From NCBI GenBank assembly GCA_964007475.1, contig OZ023273.1, forward strand, positions 84,083,712-84,147,711: a DNA stretch of 64,000 bases, written 5' to 3'. The position numbers and the translations under genes are program-made. How positions within the stretch are numbered: position 1 is the first letter of the stretch; each line of letters opens with the position of its first letter. Positions 20,794 to 30,564 of the stretch are shown here, piece after piece. This stretch comes from Hybos culiciformis. Taxonomy: Eukaryota > Arthropoda > Insecta > Diptera > Hybotidae. The notes beneath the pieces are model-generated. The model was not told the origin of the DNA. It worked only from the letters and a program-made list of their open reading frames with translations, and did not search any database.

Positions 20794-22949
20794 ATGGAAA
20801 TTGAAACTGGAGAAGGCCAACTTCAATTGCATCTGCTAACTAAGCAGGAACAGTAAATAAAGTTTAAGAAATACCTAGTTTAAAGTTAAATCTTCAACAA
20901 TTATAATTTTAGGTATGCAGTTCCAGATGTTCCATACACCGTTGGTGCGAATGTTACGACATCTGAACTCAATACGTTGGTCAACACATTATTGGATGAA
21001 AGCGCATCTGAACACAAATATGTTGAATTTGATTTTTTAGTGTTTAATGAATATTTAAGGTACGGACTTAATACTTGGGGATTAAGAAAATTGTTCACAG
21101 AAATTTAATATTTTAAATATTTCACTAACGAGGGCGAAATAGCTAGGTTTAGGTACCTAGATATATTTTAAATTCTCTCTCCTCCATTTATGCCCATTGG
21201 TTGAAATCACACACTTGAAATAAGAGGTCATAAAATAACGTTAATTTAGGTACCTAGGTATGTTATTTAAAATTGCTTTAGAGCTCTCATATGGATGTTA
21301 GGTAAATTTATGTTATGTTTACGTTATCTTACTTTGCAACACCGTACCAAGCAAATTCTAGACTTCTGCTTTTTGTTGTTAGTTTTGAAACGGACTCTTA
21401 TTTGTCTAAAACTAACTATATTCTAGATTCGAATTATAAATCAATTTTGTTAATTAAATATTTTTTTAGAACCCGATTAGGAGATCACCTTCAGGAGAAA
21501 GATATCTCCTTTGAAGACAATATTCAAATTGAATATGTTGAAAAGTTTCCTGCCCCAGAACCTCAAGATTGTTTATTGCATGATGATTGGGTATCTGCTG
21601 TGAATACATGTGGAAAATGGGTTCTAACCGGATGTTATGATAACACAATCAATATTTGGACTATTAATGGCACACACACATTAACAATACCAGGACATAC
21701 TGCGGCCGTTAAGGCAGTAGCTTGGGTCGAACTGAATGACGAAACTGGAGTTTTTGTAAGGTAAAATTCTGAAAATAATTAATTTTTTTTTTTTGGGATT
21801 TAATTCTTATTCTTTTTTATTTGTTTTTTTTTTTTTTTTTTTGCTCTCAGCTCTTCTCAAGATCAAACCGTAATGCTTTGGGAATGGAATATAAATAAAA
21901 ATAGCGTGGAATGTGTTTATACTTGTAAGGGTCACGAAAGGGGTGTAGATTGTGTTGCAGTTAATTCAGAAGGTACTAAGTTTGCTTCAGGCAGTTGGGA
22001 CACTATGCTAAAAATTTGGTCTTCTAATATTTCTGATCAAAATGCTGACAAAAAAACAAAATCAGAAGCTGGAGCAACTAGAGTAATATTATCGAATTTA
22101 TTAAAAATGAAATCATTAAACTAATAAAATTAAATTTATTTTTAGACTCCTATAATGACTTTACAGGGTCATAGAGAAAATATATCGGGAGTCCAATGGA
22201 TAGATTCTGGAACGATATTGACTGGATCGTGGGATCATACAATGAAAATTTGGGACTTAAATTTAGAAGGAATTAAAACAGAAATCACAGGAAATAAATC
22301 ATTCTTTGACGTTAGCTATTCTAAACTCAATAAACTTATAATAACCGCTTCAGCTGATAAAAATTTACGATTATATGATTCCAGAACAAATCAACGTACG
22401 TCAAATAGAATAAGGCATCCTTTATAACAAATTTTCTAATTATTTTATTTATATTGTAAAATCTATTACACTTTATAAAATTAAATTCACTATGAAACAT
22501 TTATGAAGAAAACGTATGCTTTTCCATCTTTTGATTTTGGGACCATGTTTTAATTAAATTAGAACTAAAATAAAAAAAATAAAATTTCTTTTTTCATCTC
22601 TTAGATGTGGCTGTTGTAAGAAATACTTATCTGGGTCATACTCAATGGATTCAAACAGTGACATGGTCTACCGATGATGAAAATTTATTTGTTTCCGGTT
22701 CTTATGATAATCAAGTGAAGTTATGGGACCACAGAAGGTATTTATTCAATGCTAAAATTATTCTTCGTGTCAAATTAAAGTTTTATTTTTTGTAGCCCGA
22801 AAGCACCATTATACGATTTATTGGGACATAGTGACAAAGTTTTAGCAATAGATTGGGCTAATCCAAAGTATATAATTTCTGGAGGTGCAGATAATGCAGT
22901 TCGAATATTTAAATCTAAGAAAGCATTTGAAAAAATGGATTACATTTAA
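20794..22949 (+). CDS. WDR12: WDR12/Ytm1 ribosome biogenesis protein
   Basis: Nucleolar WD-repeat protein of the PeBoW complex (Pes1-Bop1-WDR12), needed for 27S/32S pre-rRNA processing and 60S subunit maturation; role from family knowledge. Seven coding exons traced by phase: 20794-20852, 20913-21059, 21470-21760, 21851-22082, 22146-22395, 22605-22737, 22796-22949, giving 421 residues (human 423). An N-terminal NLE/UBL domain ([14 protein letters not shown]) is followed by WD repeats with clear W-D ends: [82 protein letters not shown]. All introns are GT..AG. ATG 20794 is the only in-frame start before the UBL domain. Poly(A) signals AATAAA lie at 22960 and 23054. A less AT-rich patch at 20505-20560 may be promoter or 5' UTR. 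Intact, no frameshift. Confidence 0.97.
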
Positions 22950-23059
22950 CAAAAAGACTAATAAAACTTCCTAAACTTTTGTACATATTTATGAAATTTA
23001 ATTTATTTTTGTAGTACACAATTTCCATTAAAGTACAAATGAGAAATGGGAGGAATAAA

Positions 23060-24320
23060 ATTACATTAAAAACATGATGCTTTATCGAAATAATAAAATT
23101 AATTAAAATAAAATTAAATAATTGAGTAATATGAAAAAAAAAAAATGTTACGTAAATAAGTAGTAAGAACCTCTATCTACGTTAAAATGAATTACATACA
23201 AGTGATAGTAACGAAACTGGAACAGGTCATAAGTCCGGGGACATACGCTTCGTACAAAAAGTACGCGTAAGGTCTCGTTATCTTATTCTTTGTTCACAGT
23301 TTTTGATGTCTTAAATAAAAAGTGAAAAAAAATTTTTTTTTTTTTTTTTCAAAATAAAATTTTTGTAAAAGTCTACATGCAGGCGGTTTTAATGTAATCC
23401 CATTTAAAAAACAATTGAGAATCTAGATAAGTGTAATAATTTTATCCTTAAGATAAAAGAAAGTATCGAAAATCGTCTTTGAAAGTCATAAAATCAAGAG
23501 GTTCCAACTTATTTTCCACGGGAGCAAGCCATAAGTCCACTATTACAAATGTTTGCATACTTATAGCTCACTAAAGCCGGCGAATTTATGGATCACAATT
23601 ACTAAAAAAAAAAAGTTAAAATTTCTTCGGAATTATGTCTTATTCGCCGTTTTCGGCTGTCTTATGTCCTAGTGTATTTCATATCTTTTCCACCTTTGGT
23701 TAGTCTATCTTTTATTTTAAAAGAACTACCGATAATGGGTGTCAAGTTAGAAAATGAACTGCGTCGTAAAAAGTGAAAATAACAAATGTTTTATAATTAC
23801 TCTTAACGTCTTAACTTTTTACAATTAATCTTGAGATTCTATTGGCTATTGAATATATATCTCCTGTTTTTCCTATTACATTATTGCATTCATATTCAAC
23901 ATTTAAACCTCACGGTCCCTATTGAAAGTATTGACAACTGAAAAAAAACTTTTTTTTGTAATACTTTTTAATTTTAATTTGTTTTATATGAATTTTTTTA
24001 TAATTTTAATAATTTTAAATTCATACAATAATTATTTTTTAAGGTGCATTGATAAAATTAAGTTTAATTACATAAATCTTTGGGAGACCCGATGTTTTTG
24101 CACTTGTTAATACTTTACCATCAGTTTTTGAAGAATTTTCCAGAGCTAAGGAAGCACGTTTCATAATTTTTTTCAACAAAATTTTGTAATTTTCTAAACC
24201 AAACATTTAAAATGTTAAAACGAAAGTTTAATTTATTTTTTTTATTAAAGTTACCAAATCACTAGGTGGGATACCTTTTATACTTAAAGAAGTATGGATT
24301 TGGTAACGGGGACAGGAAGT
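23060..24320. other. AT-rich intergenic DNA, no gene seen
   Basis: CATAAGTCC-type words recur (23229, 23531, and the inverse TTATGTCC near 23664) and may mark a decayed inverted-repeat element. No coding or RNA gene supported. Confidence 0.5.
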
Positions 24321-24339
24321 TTAGATGGGATTAAAAAGT

Positions 24340-24510
24340 GGGACAGTTAGGAGGTAATCATTTACACTTTTCTTAAAGCGGCGCAAGTCGTAAATCAAGC
24401 GTCCGCCAGCTGTCGGGAACAATTTTGATGGAAGAGCATTCCACATTCTCGAGGTGCAAATTGAAAACGAATCTCCGAAGCTCGTTCTATCACATCTGGG
24501 AATTTTGACG
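24340..24510 (-). pseudogene. C-terminal tip of split non-LTR retrotransposon ORF2
   Basis: On the minus strand this reads in one frame into the usual C-terminal motif of Jockey/CR1-type ORF2 proteins: RTSFGDSF, then RMWNALPSKLFP (usual RLWNsLP), then RRFKKSVNDYL. Its upstream part ends exactly at the TSD of the 10.5-kb hAT element, and the remainder of the same ORF2 continues at 35034. Across the TSD the reading frame joins without a gap, which shows that the hAT split a single retrotransposon copy. Confidence 0.8.
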
Positions 24511-24599
24511 AATACGGGCAGTGCTGAGCTGTGGAATTATTATCAGAGGGCTCGCATTCAAGATTGCATAGATTTACAAAAAAAATTATTATTGTGAAT

Positions 24600-24816
24600 C
24601 CATTCGTATGTTTTTGTGTTCCTAATATTTTATATTTAGAGCATAAGGAACAGCCAAGATTTCCATTTTTAATTGGTGAATAAAAAAAAAATTTTGGTCT
24701 TCTTCTGTCCAACAATCAGGCAGCTCAGATTTCGAACTATCATTTTCTACCTCATTGTCCTCAGTTTCAGTTCGACATTTACTATTATTATTATCATCAT
24801 GGTTCAAAATTGGCAT
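24600..24816 (-). pseudogene. hAT/ZBED-type N-terminal zinc-finger remnant
   Basis: On the minus strand an acidic leader (starting MPILNHDDNNNSKC) is followed, after one frameshift near 24670, by NGNLGCSLCSKYKILGTQKH. This resembles the N-terminal zinc-finger region (W..., LGCxxC...LG) of ZBED/ZMYM1-type hAT transposases. It sits 80 bp inside the left end of the 10.5-kb hAT and may be what is left of that element's transposase, although its orientation points out of the element. Confidence 0.5.
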
Positions 24817-25299
24817 AAATATTTTTCAAATGGAAATTAACGTTAAACTTACTTTTTGAAATAATTAGCAATCTTAGAGTGCGTTCCATAAGTCACGATT
24901 TTACCTTAAACTAGCATCGGTATGCTTTTTTTGAGACTTGAATTATGGAACGATGCGATTTGACAGCTAAAATTCTATATCCACAATAATTTCTGCAAAA
25001 AATCGTTCCGAAACTCTATTTTATTTTTAATAAATCTGTAAAGGGAAATTTAAAATTTCCCAAAAAAATCGTTTTCTAGGACAACTTTTAAGTGGTCTTA
25101 GAGCCCGTTCCCAAACTGAGACTATTTTAAATCGTAAAATATACCTTTTCTGCTAAAGAAAATTCCTTTTTTTCAGAAATTCAAATAGGCTTGACATTTA
25201 ATCTGTATCATCTGCAACGTCTGCTTAAATTTTCAATATTTTGTTTTTTTTTTTAAATGAGGTGCAGTAAAAAGTACACCTATAAACTGAGCTTGTTAT

Positions 25300-25598
25300 T
25301 GATAAATTATCTATGGGGTGAGGTGTGAATCCTGGAACACCGGTGAATCTATATCTACCTGGATTTGCCTTTAATAATTAATAAGACTATTTATTTTTAT
25401 AATATAAAAATAAATTTATTAATTCCAAATAATCATTATTAACAGGATGAGTAGAAAAGAAGAAAAAAGTTATTTAAATTAAATGTTGCCATACAATCGA
25501 TATGAAAAATAGTACAAGATAGTAGAAGATACTGTAGTACATTCCATACATTCACATCTTCGTATATATAGCCTTGGATTAAATTATAAAAACCAACA
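25300..25598 (-). repeat. Copia 3' LTR
   Basis: 299 bp, identical by eye to the LTR at 29698-29996. Directly bordered on the inner side by the purine tract. Confidence 0.95.
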
Positions 25599-25607
25599 CC
25601 ACCTCTT
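25599..25607 (-). other. Polypurine tract of the Copia element
   Basis: On the minus strand AAGAGGTGG lies directly upstream of the 3' LTR, the position from which plus-strand DNA synthesis is primed. Confidence 0.8.
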
Positions 25608-25624
25608 AATTTAATCAATCTTAT

Positions 25625-28600
25625 TCAACAACTTAAATTCAAATCATTACGATGTTTCATAAATAAGTTTCTTCCAAGGGCTTTTGTCATGATATCTGCC
25701 AGCTGATTACTTGATGGGATGAACTTCAATTCAATTTCGTTGTTAGCAATTACATCTCTGACAAAGTTGTACTTTATGTCTATGTGTTTCATTCTTTGAT
25801 GTTCACGAGGCTCTTTAGCAATTTGAATGCAAGACTGGTTATCTACAAAAATCTTAGTAGGAGAATCTAGTTTAATTTCAAGTTCAGATAATAAACATCT
25901 TAACCATTTGGCTTCACAAACACCCTGTGCTAAAGCTATGTATTCGGATTCAGTTGAAGATAAACTGACTGTTGCTTGACGTTTCGATGACCAACTTACT
26001 ACATTACCAAATACTTTAAAAACATACCCAGATGTAGATTTTCTATCATGTTTATCTCCTCCCCAATCAGCGTCAGTGTAACCAATCAGAACATCTACCA
26101 TATCATTTCGATAATAAGTTAGCTTTAAATCAATAGTACCCTGGATGTATCGCAAAACTCTTTTTAAATGCATAAAATGTTCACTTTTATGACAACTTTG
26201 AAATCGACTAAAATAATTAGTTGCAGCACTTAAATCTGGTCTTGTTGTAATCATAGCGTATGTTAAACAACCAATTAACTCTCTATATGGATCATCATTG
26301 CAATTAGTATCATCAGTTTTGTTTAAGTCAAGACCAACCTCCATTGGTGTTATTGCACTATTACAATCTGACATTTTGAACTTCTTCAGAACATTTTTAA
26401 AATATTGTGGTTGACTTAAGTTAATTGTGCTATTAGATTCATCTCTTTGAATATTCATTCCCAAAAATGTGTCAATTTTTCCAACATTTGTCATTTCAAA
26501 TTCATTATTTAATTTACCTTTAATATCATTAACCATTTTCATGTCATTTGATGCGATTATCAAATCATCGACATATAATAAAATAAAACATTTGACTTTA
26601 TTTTTGATTTTAACATATAAACATCTATCGGATTCACATCTTTTAAAATCATAATCAGTCATAAATTTATGAAATCTAATATTCCACATTCTTGAAGATT
26701 GTTTCAATCCGTATAATGATTTTTCTAATAAGCAAACTTTCGAACTGACACATTCGAATCCCTCGGGTTGATACATAAAAATCTTTTCATCCAATTTACC
26801 ATTCAAAAATGCACACTTCACATCCATTTGATGTACATGGTAACCAAAATGATTTGCTATTGACATTATAACACGAAAAGTTGTCATTTTTGCTGTTGGT
26901 GAGTACGTGTCATTGTAATCAAACCCCTTTTCTTGGCTAAAACCTCTTGCCACAAGCCGTGCCTTATATTTGTCAATATCCCCATTTGCTTTATGCTTAA
27001 TTTTAAAAATCCATTTACAAGATATAATATTTTTGTCTTTTGGTATATCAGTTAACGTCCAGGTTTTATTTTTAATTAGTGAACCGTATTCATCATTTAT
27101 AGCTTTCTTCCACTGTGGCCAATCATTACGTTGTTTCGCATCTTCTAATGTTTTTGGATTATCATCTACATATTCTTGAGCTGATAATGCAAAATTCGCT
27201 TCATAATCCCATGAACCTAATCTATCTGGTGGTTTAATTGATCTTTGACAACGAGTTTTAATTATTTCTGATTTACTATCAATAATGTTTTCATTTTCAA
27301 TACAGTCATTATTTTCATCATTTTTTGTTTCATTTAAATTGTCATCTGATTTATTTTCACCACTGTCATTTTTATTACTGTCACTTTCATTGCTTTCCAC
27401 CTCTGAATTAATATTGTTTATTATTTGACATTTATCTAAAATTGAATTTTCGTTGAACACAACATTTCTACCAACCACAAATTTGTCATTTTCTACATCC
27501 CACAATCTATAAGACAATTGTGATGTATAATAACCAAGCATTAGGCACTTTGTTGATTTGGCATCTAATTTCTTTCTAATTTCAGAGGGTATTAAGTTAT
27601 AACAGATTGATCCGAATATTCTTAAATTTGATAAATCTGGCTTAACACCAAACCAAATTTCAGCAGGTGTGTTATTAATAAATTGCTTACCAATAGCATT
27701 TGTTGGACAACGATTTTTAATGTAAGTCGCAGTTAATACTGCTTCATTCCAAAACTTTCTTGGCAAAGCACTTGCAATTAACATTGTTCTTGCTTTTTCA
27801 ATTAATGTACGATTAATTCTTTCTGCCACTGAATTCATTTCTGGATTATACGAAACTGTATACATTAAATTTACGCCACTGTTTCTGCAATAATTTTTAA
27901 ATTCTGTTGAAATATATTCACCACCATTATCGCATTTTAATTTTGATATTTTACAACCATGCTGTGATTCAGAAATCGCTTGATAATCTTTAAACTTTGA
28001 AAACACTTCATTTTTTGTTTTAATACAGTATATTCTTGTCGCTCTTGAATAATCATCAGTAAATGTTACAAAATATCTCGAACCATCCCAAGCTGGTTCT
28101 GACATAGGGCCACAAACATCTGAATGTACCAGTTCTAAAATACGTTTCGAACGTACTTCTGTGTTTCTATGGAATGATGTTCGTATTTGTTTCCCATATG
28201 TACATGGTTCACAAAAATTATTTTCTTCAATTATATTTGATTTTTGAATACCATTTACCATCTGATGATTTATTAATGTTGTCATATCTTTGAAATTCAA
28301 ATGCCCAAGTCGATAATGCCAAAGATTTTGAAAAATCTTCTTTTGATCACCTTCATTTGCTATTCCTGCAAACAAATTTTGATCAATATAAAAATTTACC
28401 TCATATAAGTTACCATTTAATTTTCCAATAAATTTTGTTACACCAGAATGAGAAACTATTGCTTTGTCACCTTCAAACATTATTTTATAGCCTTTATGAG
28501 TTAAACGTTCGATTGACATCAAATTACATTTTAAATTTTCAATTAGCATTACATCTTGAATTGTTTTTGTGGAATAATCACCATCATAACAAGTTTTTAC

Positions 28601-29608
28601 CAAAATTTCACCTTGCTGTTTAGCAATTATAAATTCATTATCTTTAGCAACCGATATTATAGCATTTTTAATGTTATATAATTTATTAAAATATTCTTTG
28701 CAATTCACCATATGCTGAGTTGCACCAGAATCCAAAACAAATTTAACAGTTCTGATATTTCTTTCCTCAGCATTTAAACAAACATTTTTATTCTCATGTT
28801 TTTGAGAATTATTATTTATTTTGCAAAGCAACAGATTATTTTCAGACTCATTTGTTGCATTGTTGGCACTTTTATTTCCATTTTTAGAATTTGATTTACC
28901 TGGATTATTCTTATCATTTTTGGACCAGCACTGTGCCTTCATATGCCCAGCTTTTCCACATTTGAAGCATTTTATTCTCTTTACATTCATTGCACTTGCT
29001 TCAGATTTTACATTGTTATTACTTACAGAATTTCGTTTTCTACTTTCGTCAAGTAAACGACTTTTAACAAAATCAATAGTTAACTTTTCAGGATCTAAAG
29101 TTTCTAATGCAGTAACTAGATTATCAAAACTTTTTGGCAACGTAAGTAATAAATGACATACAACGTCAATATCTTCCAATTTCGCGCCTATTGATTTTAA
29201 ATCTCTTATCTTTTTATCGAAATTCAGGAAATGCTGATCAATGTTTTCATTTTCATCATATTTCATTGTTAGTAGTTGCTTACGTAACAGTAACTGTCCA
29301 GACACAGATTTTCGTTCAAAAACAGCACTAAGTGCATCGAAAATCTCCTTTGCAAACTCTTTGTCTTTTATGTATTCCAGTTGACTGTCATGAATGCATT
29401 CCACTAACTGAGCCTTACAAATCTTTTCTTTCTTTTTTATTGCGGTTCTTTTGTTTTCATCAATTGCTGTCTCTAATAATGTTTCCAAATCTGTTTCAAT
29501 AAATTTCTTTAAATCATCCTTTTCTAACAAAATTCCAACTCTATATTTCCAATTGCTGAAATTTGTTCCGTTGAACTGGTATTTCAAAATATGAGTTGCA
29601 GCATCCAT
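25625..29608 (-). CDS. Copia gag-pol polyprotein (intact)
   Basis: Single ORF of 1327 codons, the usual size for Copia. Order of domains: UBN2-type gag (1-200); CCHC knuckle CFKCGKAGHMKAQC (about 214-227); aspartic protease LDSGATQHM (about 292-300); integrase zinc finger HYRLGH...CEPC, then D-D-E catalytic core with LVHSDVCGP, DNGGEY and SVAERINRT (about 430-640); reverse transcriptase with HQMDVKCAFLNG and catalytic YVDD (about residue 1010); RNase H with YTDADWGGD, STESEY and DNQSC. Integrase before RT defines Ty1/Copia. All catalytic residues I can identify are present and there is no stop or frameshift. ATG 29608 is about 90 bp inside the 5' LTR, the usual leader length. The stop is 27 bp before the 3' LTR. 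Whether it is expressed is unknown. Confidence 0.97.
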   Translation of the reverse strand: MDAATHILKYQFNGTNFSNWKYRVGILLEKDDLKKFIETDLETLLETAIDENKRTAIKKKEKICKAQLVECIHDSQLEYIKDKEFAKEIFDALSAVFERKSVSGQLLLRKQLLTMKYDENENIDQHFLNFDKKIRDLKSIGAKLEDIDVVCHLLLTLPKSFDNLVTALETLDPEKLTIDFVKSRLLDESRKRNSVSNNNVKSEASAMNVKRIKCFKCGKAGHMKAQCWSKNDKNNPGKSNSKNGNKSANNATNESENNLLLCKINNNSQKHENKNVCLNAEERNIRTVKFVLDSGATQHMVNCKEYFNKLYNIKNAIISVAKDNEFIIAKQQGEILVKTCYDGDYSTKTIQDVMLIENLKCNLMSIERLTHKGYKIMFEGDKAIVSHSGVTKFIGKLNGNLYEVNFYIDQNLFAGIANEGDQKKIFQNLWHYRLGHLNFKDMTTLINHQMVNGIQKSNIIEENNFCEPCTYGKQIRTSFHRNTEVRSKRILELVHSDVCGPMSEPAWDGSRYFVTFTDDYSRATRIYCIKTKNEVFSKFKDYQAISESQHGCKISKLKCDNGGEYISTEFKNYCRNSGVNLMYTVSYNPEMNSVAERINRTLIEKARTMLIASALPRKFWNEAVLTATYIKNRCPTNAIGKQFINNTPAEIWFGVKPDLSNLRIFGSICYNLIPSEIRKKLDAKSTKCLMLGYYTSQLSYRLWDVENDKFVVGRNVVFNENSILDKCQIINNINSEVESNESDSNKNDSGENKSDDNLNETKNDENNDCIENENIIDSKSEIIKTRCQRSIKPPDRLGSWDYEANFALSAQEYVDDNPKTLEDAKQRNDWPQWKKAINDEYGSLIKNKTWTLTDIPKDKNIISCKWIFKIKHKANGDIDKYKARLVARGFSQEKGFDYNDTYSPTAKMTTFRVIMSIANHFGYHVHQMDVKCAFLNGKLDEKIFMYQPEGFECVSSKVCLLEKSLYGLKQSSRMWNIRFHKFMTDYDFKRCESDRCLYVKIKNKVKCFILLYVDDLIIASNDMKMVNDIKGKLNNEFEMTNVGKIDTFLGMNIQRDESNSTINLSQPQYFKNVLKKFKMSDCNSAITPMEVGLDLNKTDDTNCNDDPYRELIGCLTYAMITTRPDLSAATNYFSRFQSCHKSEHFMHLKRVLRYIQGTIDLKLTYYRNDMVDVLIGYTDADWGGDKHDRKSTSGYVFKVFGNVVSWSSKRQATVSLSSTESEYIALAQGVCEAKWLRCLLSELEIKLDSPTKIFVDNQSCIQIAKEPREHQRMKHIDIKYNFVRDVIANNEIELKFIPSSNQLADIMTKALGRNLFMKHRNDLNLSC

Positions 29609-29683
29609 TTCGATGAATCACCTTCAAATTACAAATAAGAATTAACAATTTTTACAGTTACCAATTTTATTCCGATAACGCCT

Positions 29684-29697
29684 CTGGGCCCATAACC
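29684..29697 (-). promoter_or_regulatory. Copia primer-binding site (initiator tRNA-Met fragment type)
   Basis: Immediately inside the 5' LTR the minus strand reads GGTTATGGGCCCAG. This matches the site used by Drosophila copia, which primes from an internal fragment of initiator tRNA-Met rather than from a tRNA 3' end (established for copia). Confidence 0.85.
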
Positions 29698-29996
29698 TGA
29701 TAAATTATCTATGGGGTGAGGTGTGAATCCTGGAACACCGGTGAATCTATATCTACCTGGATTTGCCTTTAATAATTAATAAGACTATTTATTTTTATAA
29801 TATAAAAATAAATTTATTAATTCCAAATAATCATTATTAACAGGATGAGTAGAAAAGAAGAAAAAAGTTATTTAAATTAAATGTTGCCATACAATCGATA
29901 TGAAAAATAGTACAAGATAGTAGAAGATACTGTAGTACATTCCATACATTCACATCTTCGTATATATAGCCTTGGATTAAATTATAAAAACCAACA
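29698..29996 (-). repeat. Copia 5' LTR with TATA box
   Basis: 299 bp, TG..CA ends, identical by eye to the 3' LTR. A TATATATA stretch about 30 bp from the outer end (near 29960-29967) is a plausible core promoter for minus-strand transcription. Confidence 0.9.
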
Positions 29997-30564
29997 GTTA
30001 TGGGAAATTTAAAATTTCCCTTTGCAGATTTTTAAAATATAAAATATCATTTCGGAACGATTTTTACATCAAAAAATCTTGATTTGTAAAATAATTGTAA
30101 AATAACAGCTGTAAAATCGTGTCGTTCCAAAACTAGAAATTCTAGAAATTAAAAAAATTTTTTAGTTTCTAAAATAGTCTCAGTTTGGGAACGGGCTCTT
30201 AAACTCAGAATCTATTACATATCTACTAATTATTAGCAATTATGTTTCTTTTTTCCGAATTCATTATTCTTAATATTATTTGAAATTAACTTTTATAGTA
30301 ATTAGAATACTTAAATTTGTTTAAAATACAATTATTTTACAAGAAAGTTTATTTATTTCTAACAATATACTTAATAATTTTATGTATGTTTTTTTTTATA
30401 TTGACATAATACGATAGTCGGCTCAGTTTGCTACAGTCGGCCTAAAAAATTAACTTGATTTTTGTATTTATTATACTTATTTCATTATTTTCAAACATTT
30501 CTTTTTCATTTTCATTTTGAAATAATATTTATTTCTGGAACTATGTTAAAAATGTAAACATGAA

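Larger units (their letters stand above)
25300..29996 (-). mobile_element. Full-length Ty1/Copia retrotransposon, TSD GTTAT
   Basis: Complete 4697-bp element on the minus strand. Two 299-bp LTRs (25300-25598 and 29698-29996) read as identical, begin TG and end CA, and are flanked by the 5-bp duplication GTTAT (25295-25299, 29997-30001). The primer-binding site, purine tract and a single uninterrupted gag-pol ORF of 1327 codons are all present. Identical LTRs and an open ORF mean a very recent insertion, possibly polymorphic and still mobile. Confidence 0.97.
25101..30198. mobile_element. Harbinger-like MITE split by Copia, TSD TTA
   Basis: The ends GAGCCCGTTCCCAAACTGAG and, inverted, the same 20 bp continue as ACTATTTTA and are flanked on both sides by TTA (25098-25100, 30199-30201). 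That fits a PIF/Harbinger-type 3-bp duplication. Minus the Copia (25300-29996) and one TSD copy, the element is about 400 bp and has no coding capacity. Confidence 0.8.

Noticed and set aside
25625..29608. Assignment of the 1327-codon ORF to a virus
   Set aside because: Domain order (integrase before RT), TG..CA LTRs, a 5-bp TSD and absence of an envelope gene identify a Ty1/Copia retrotransposon.
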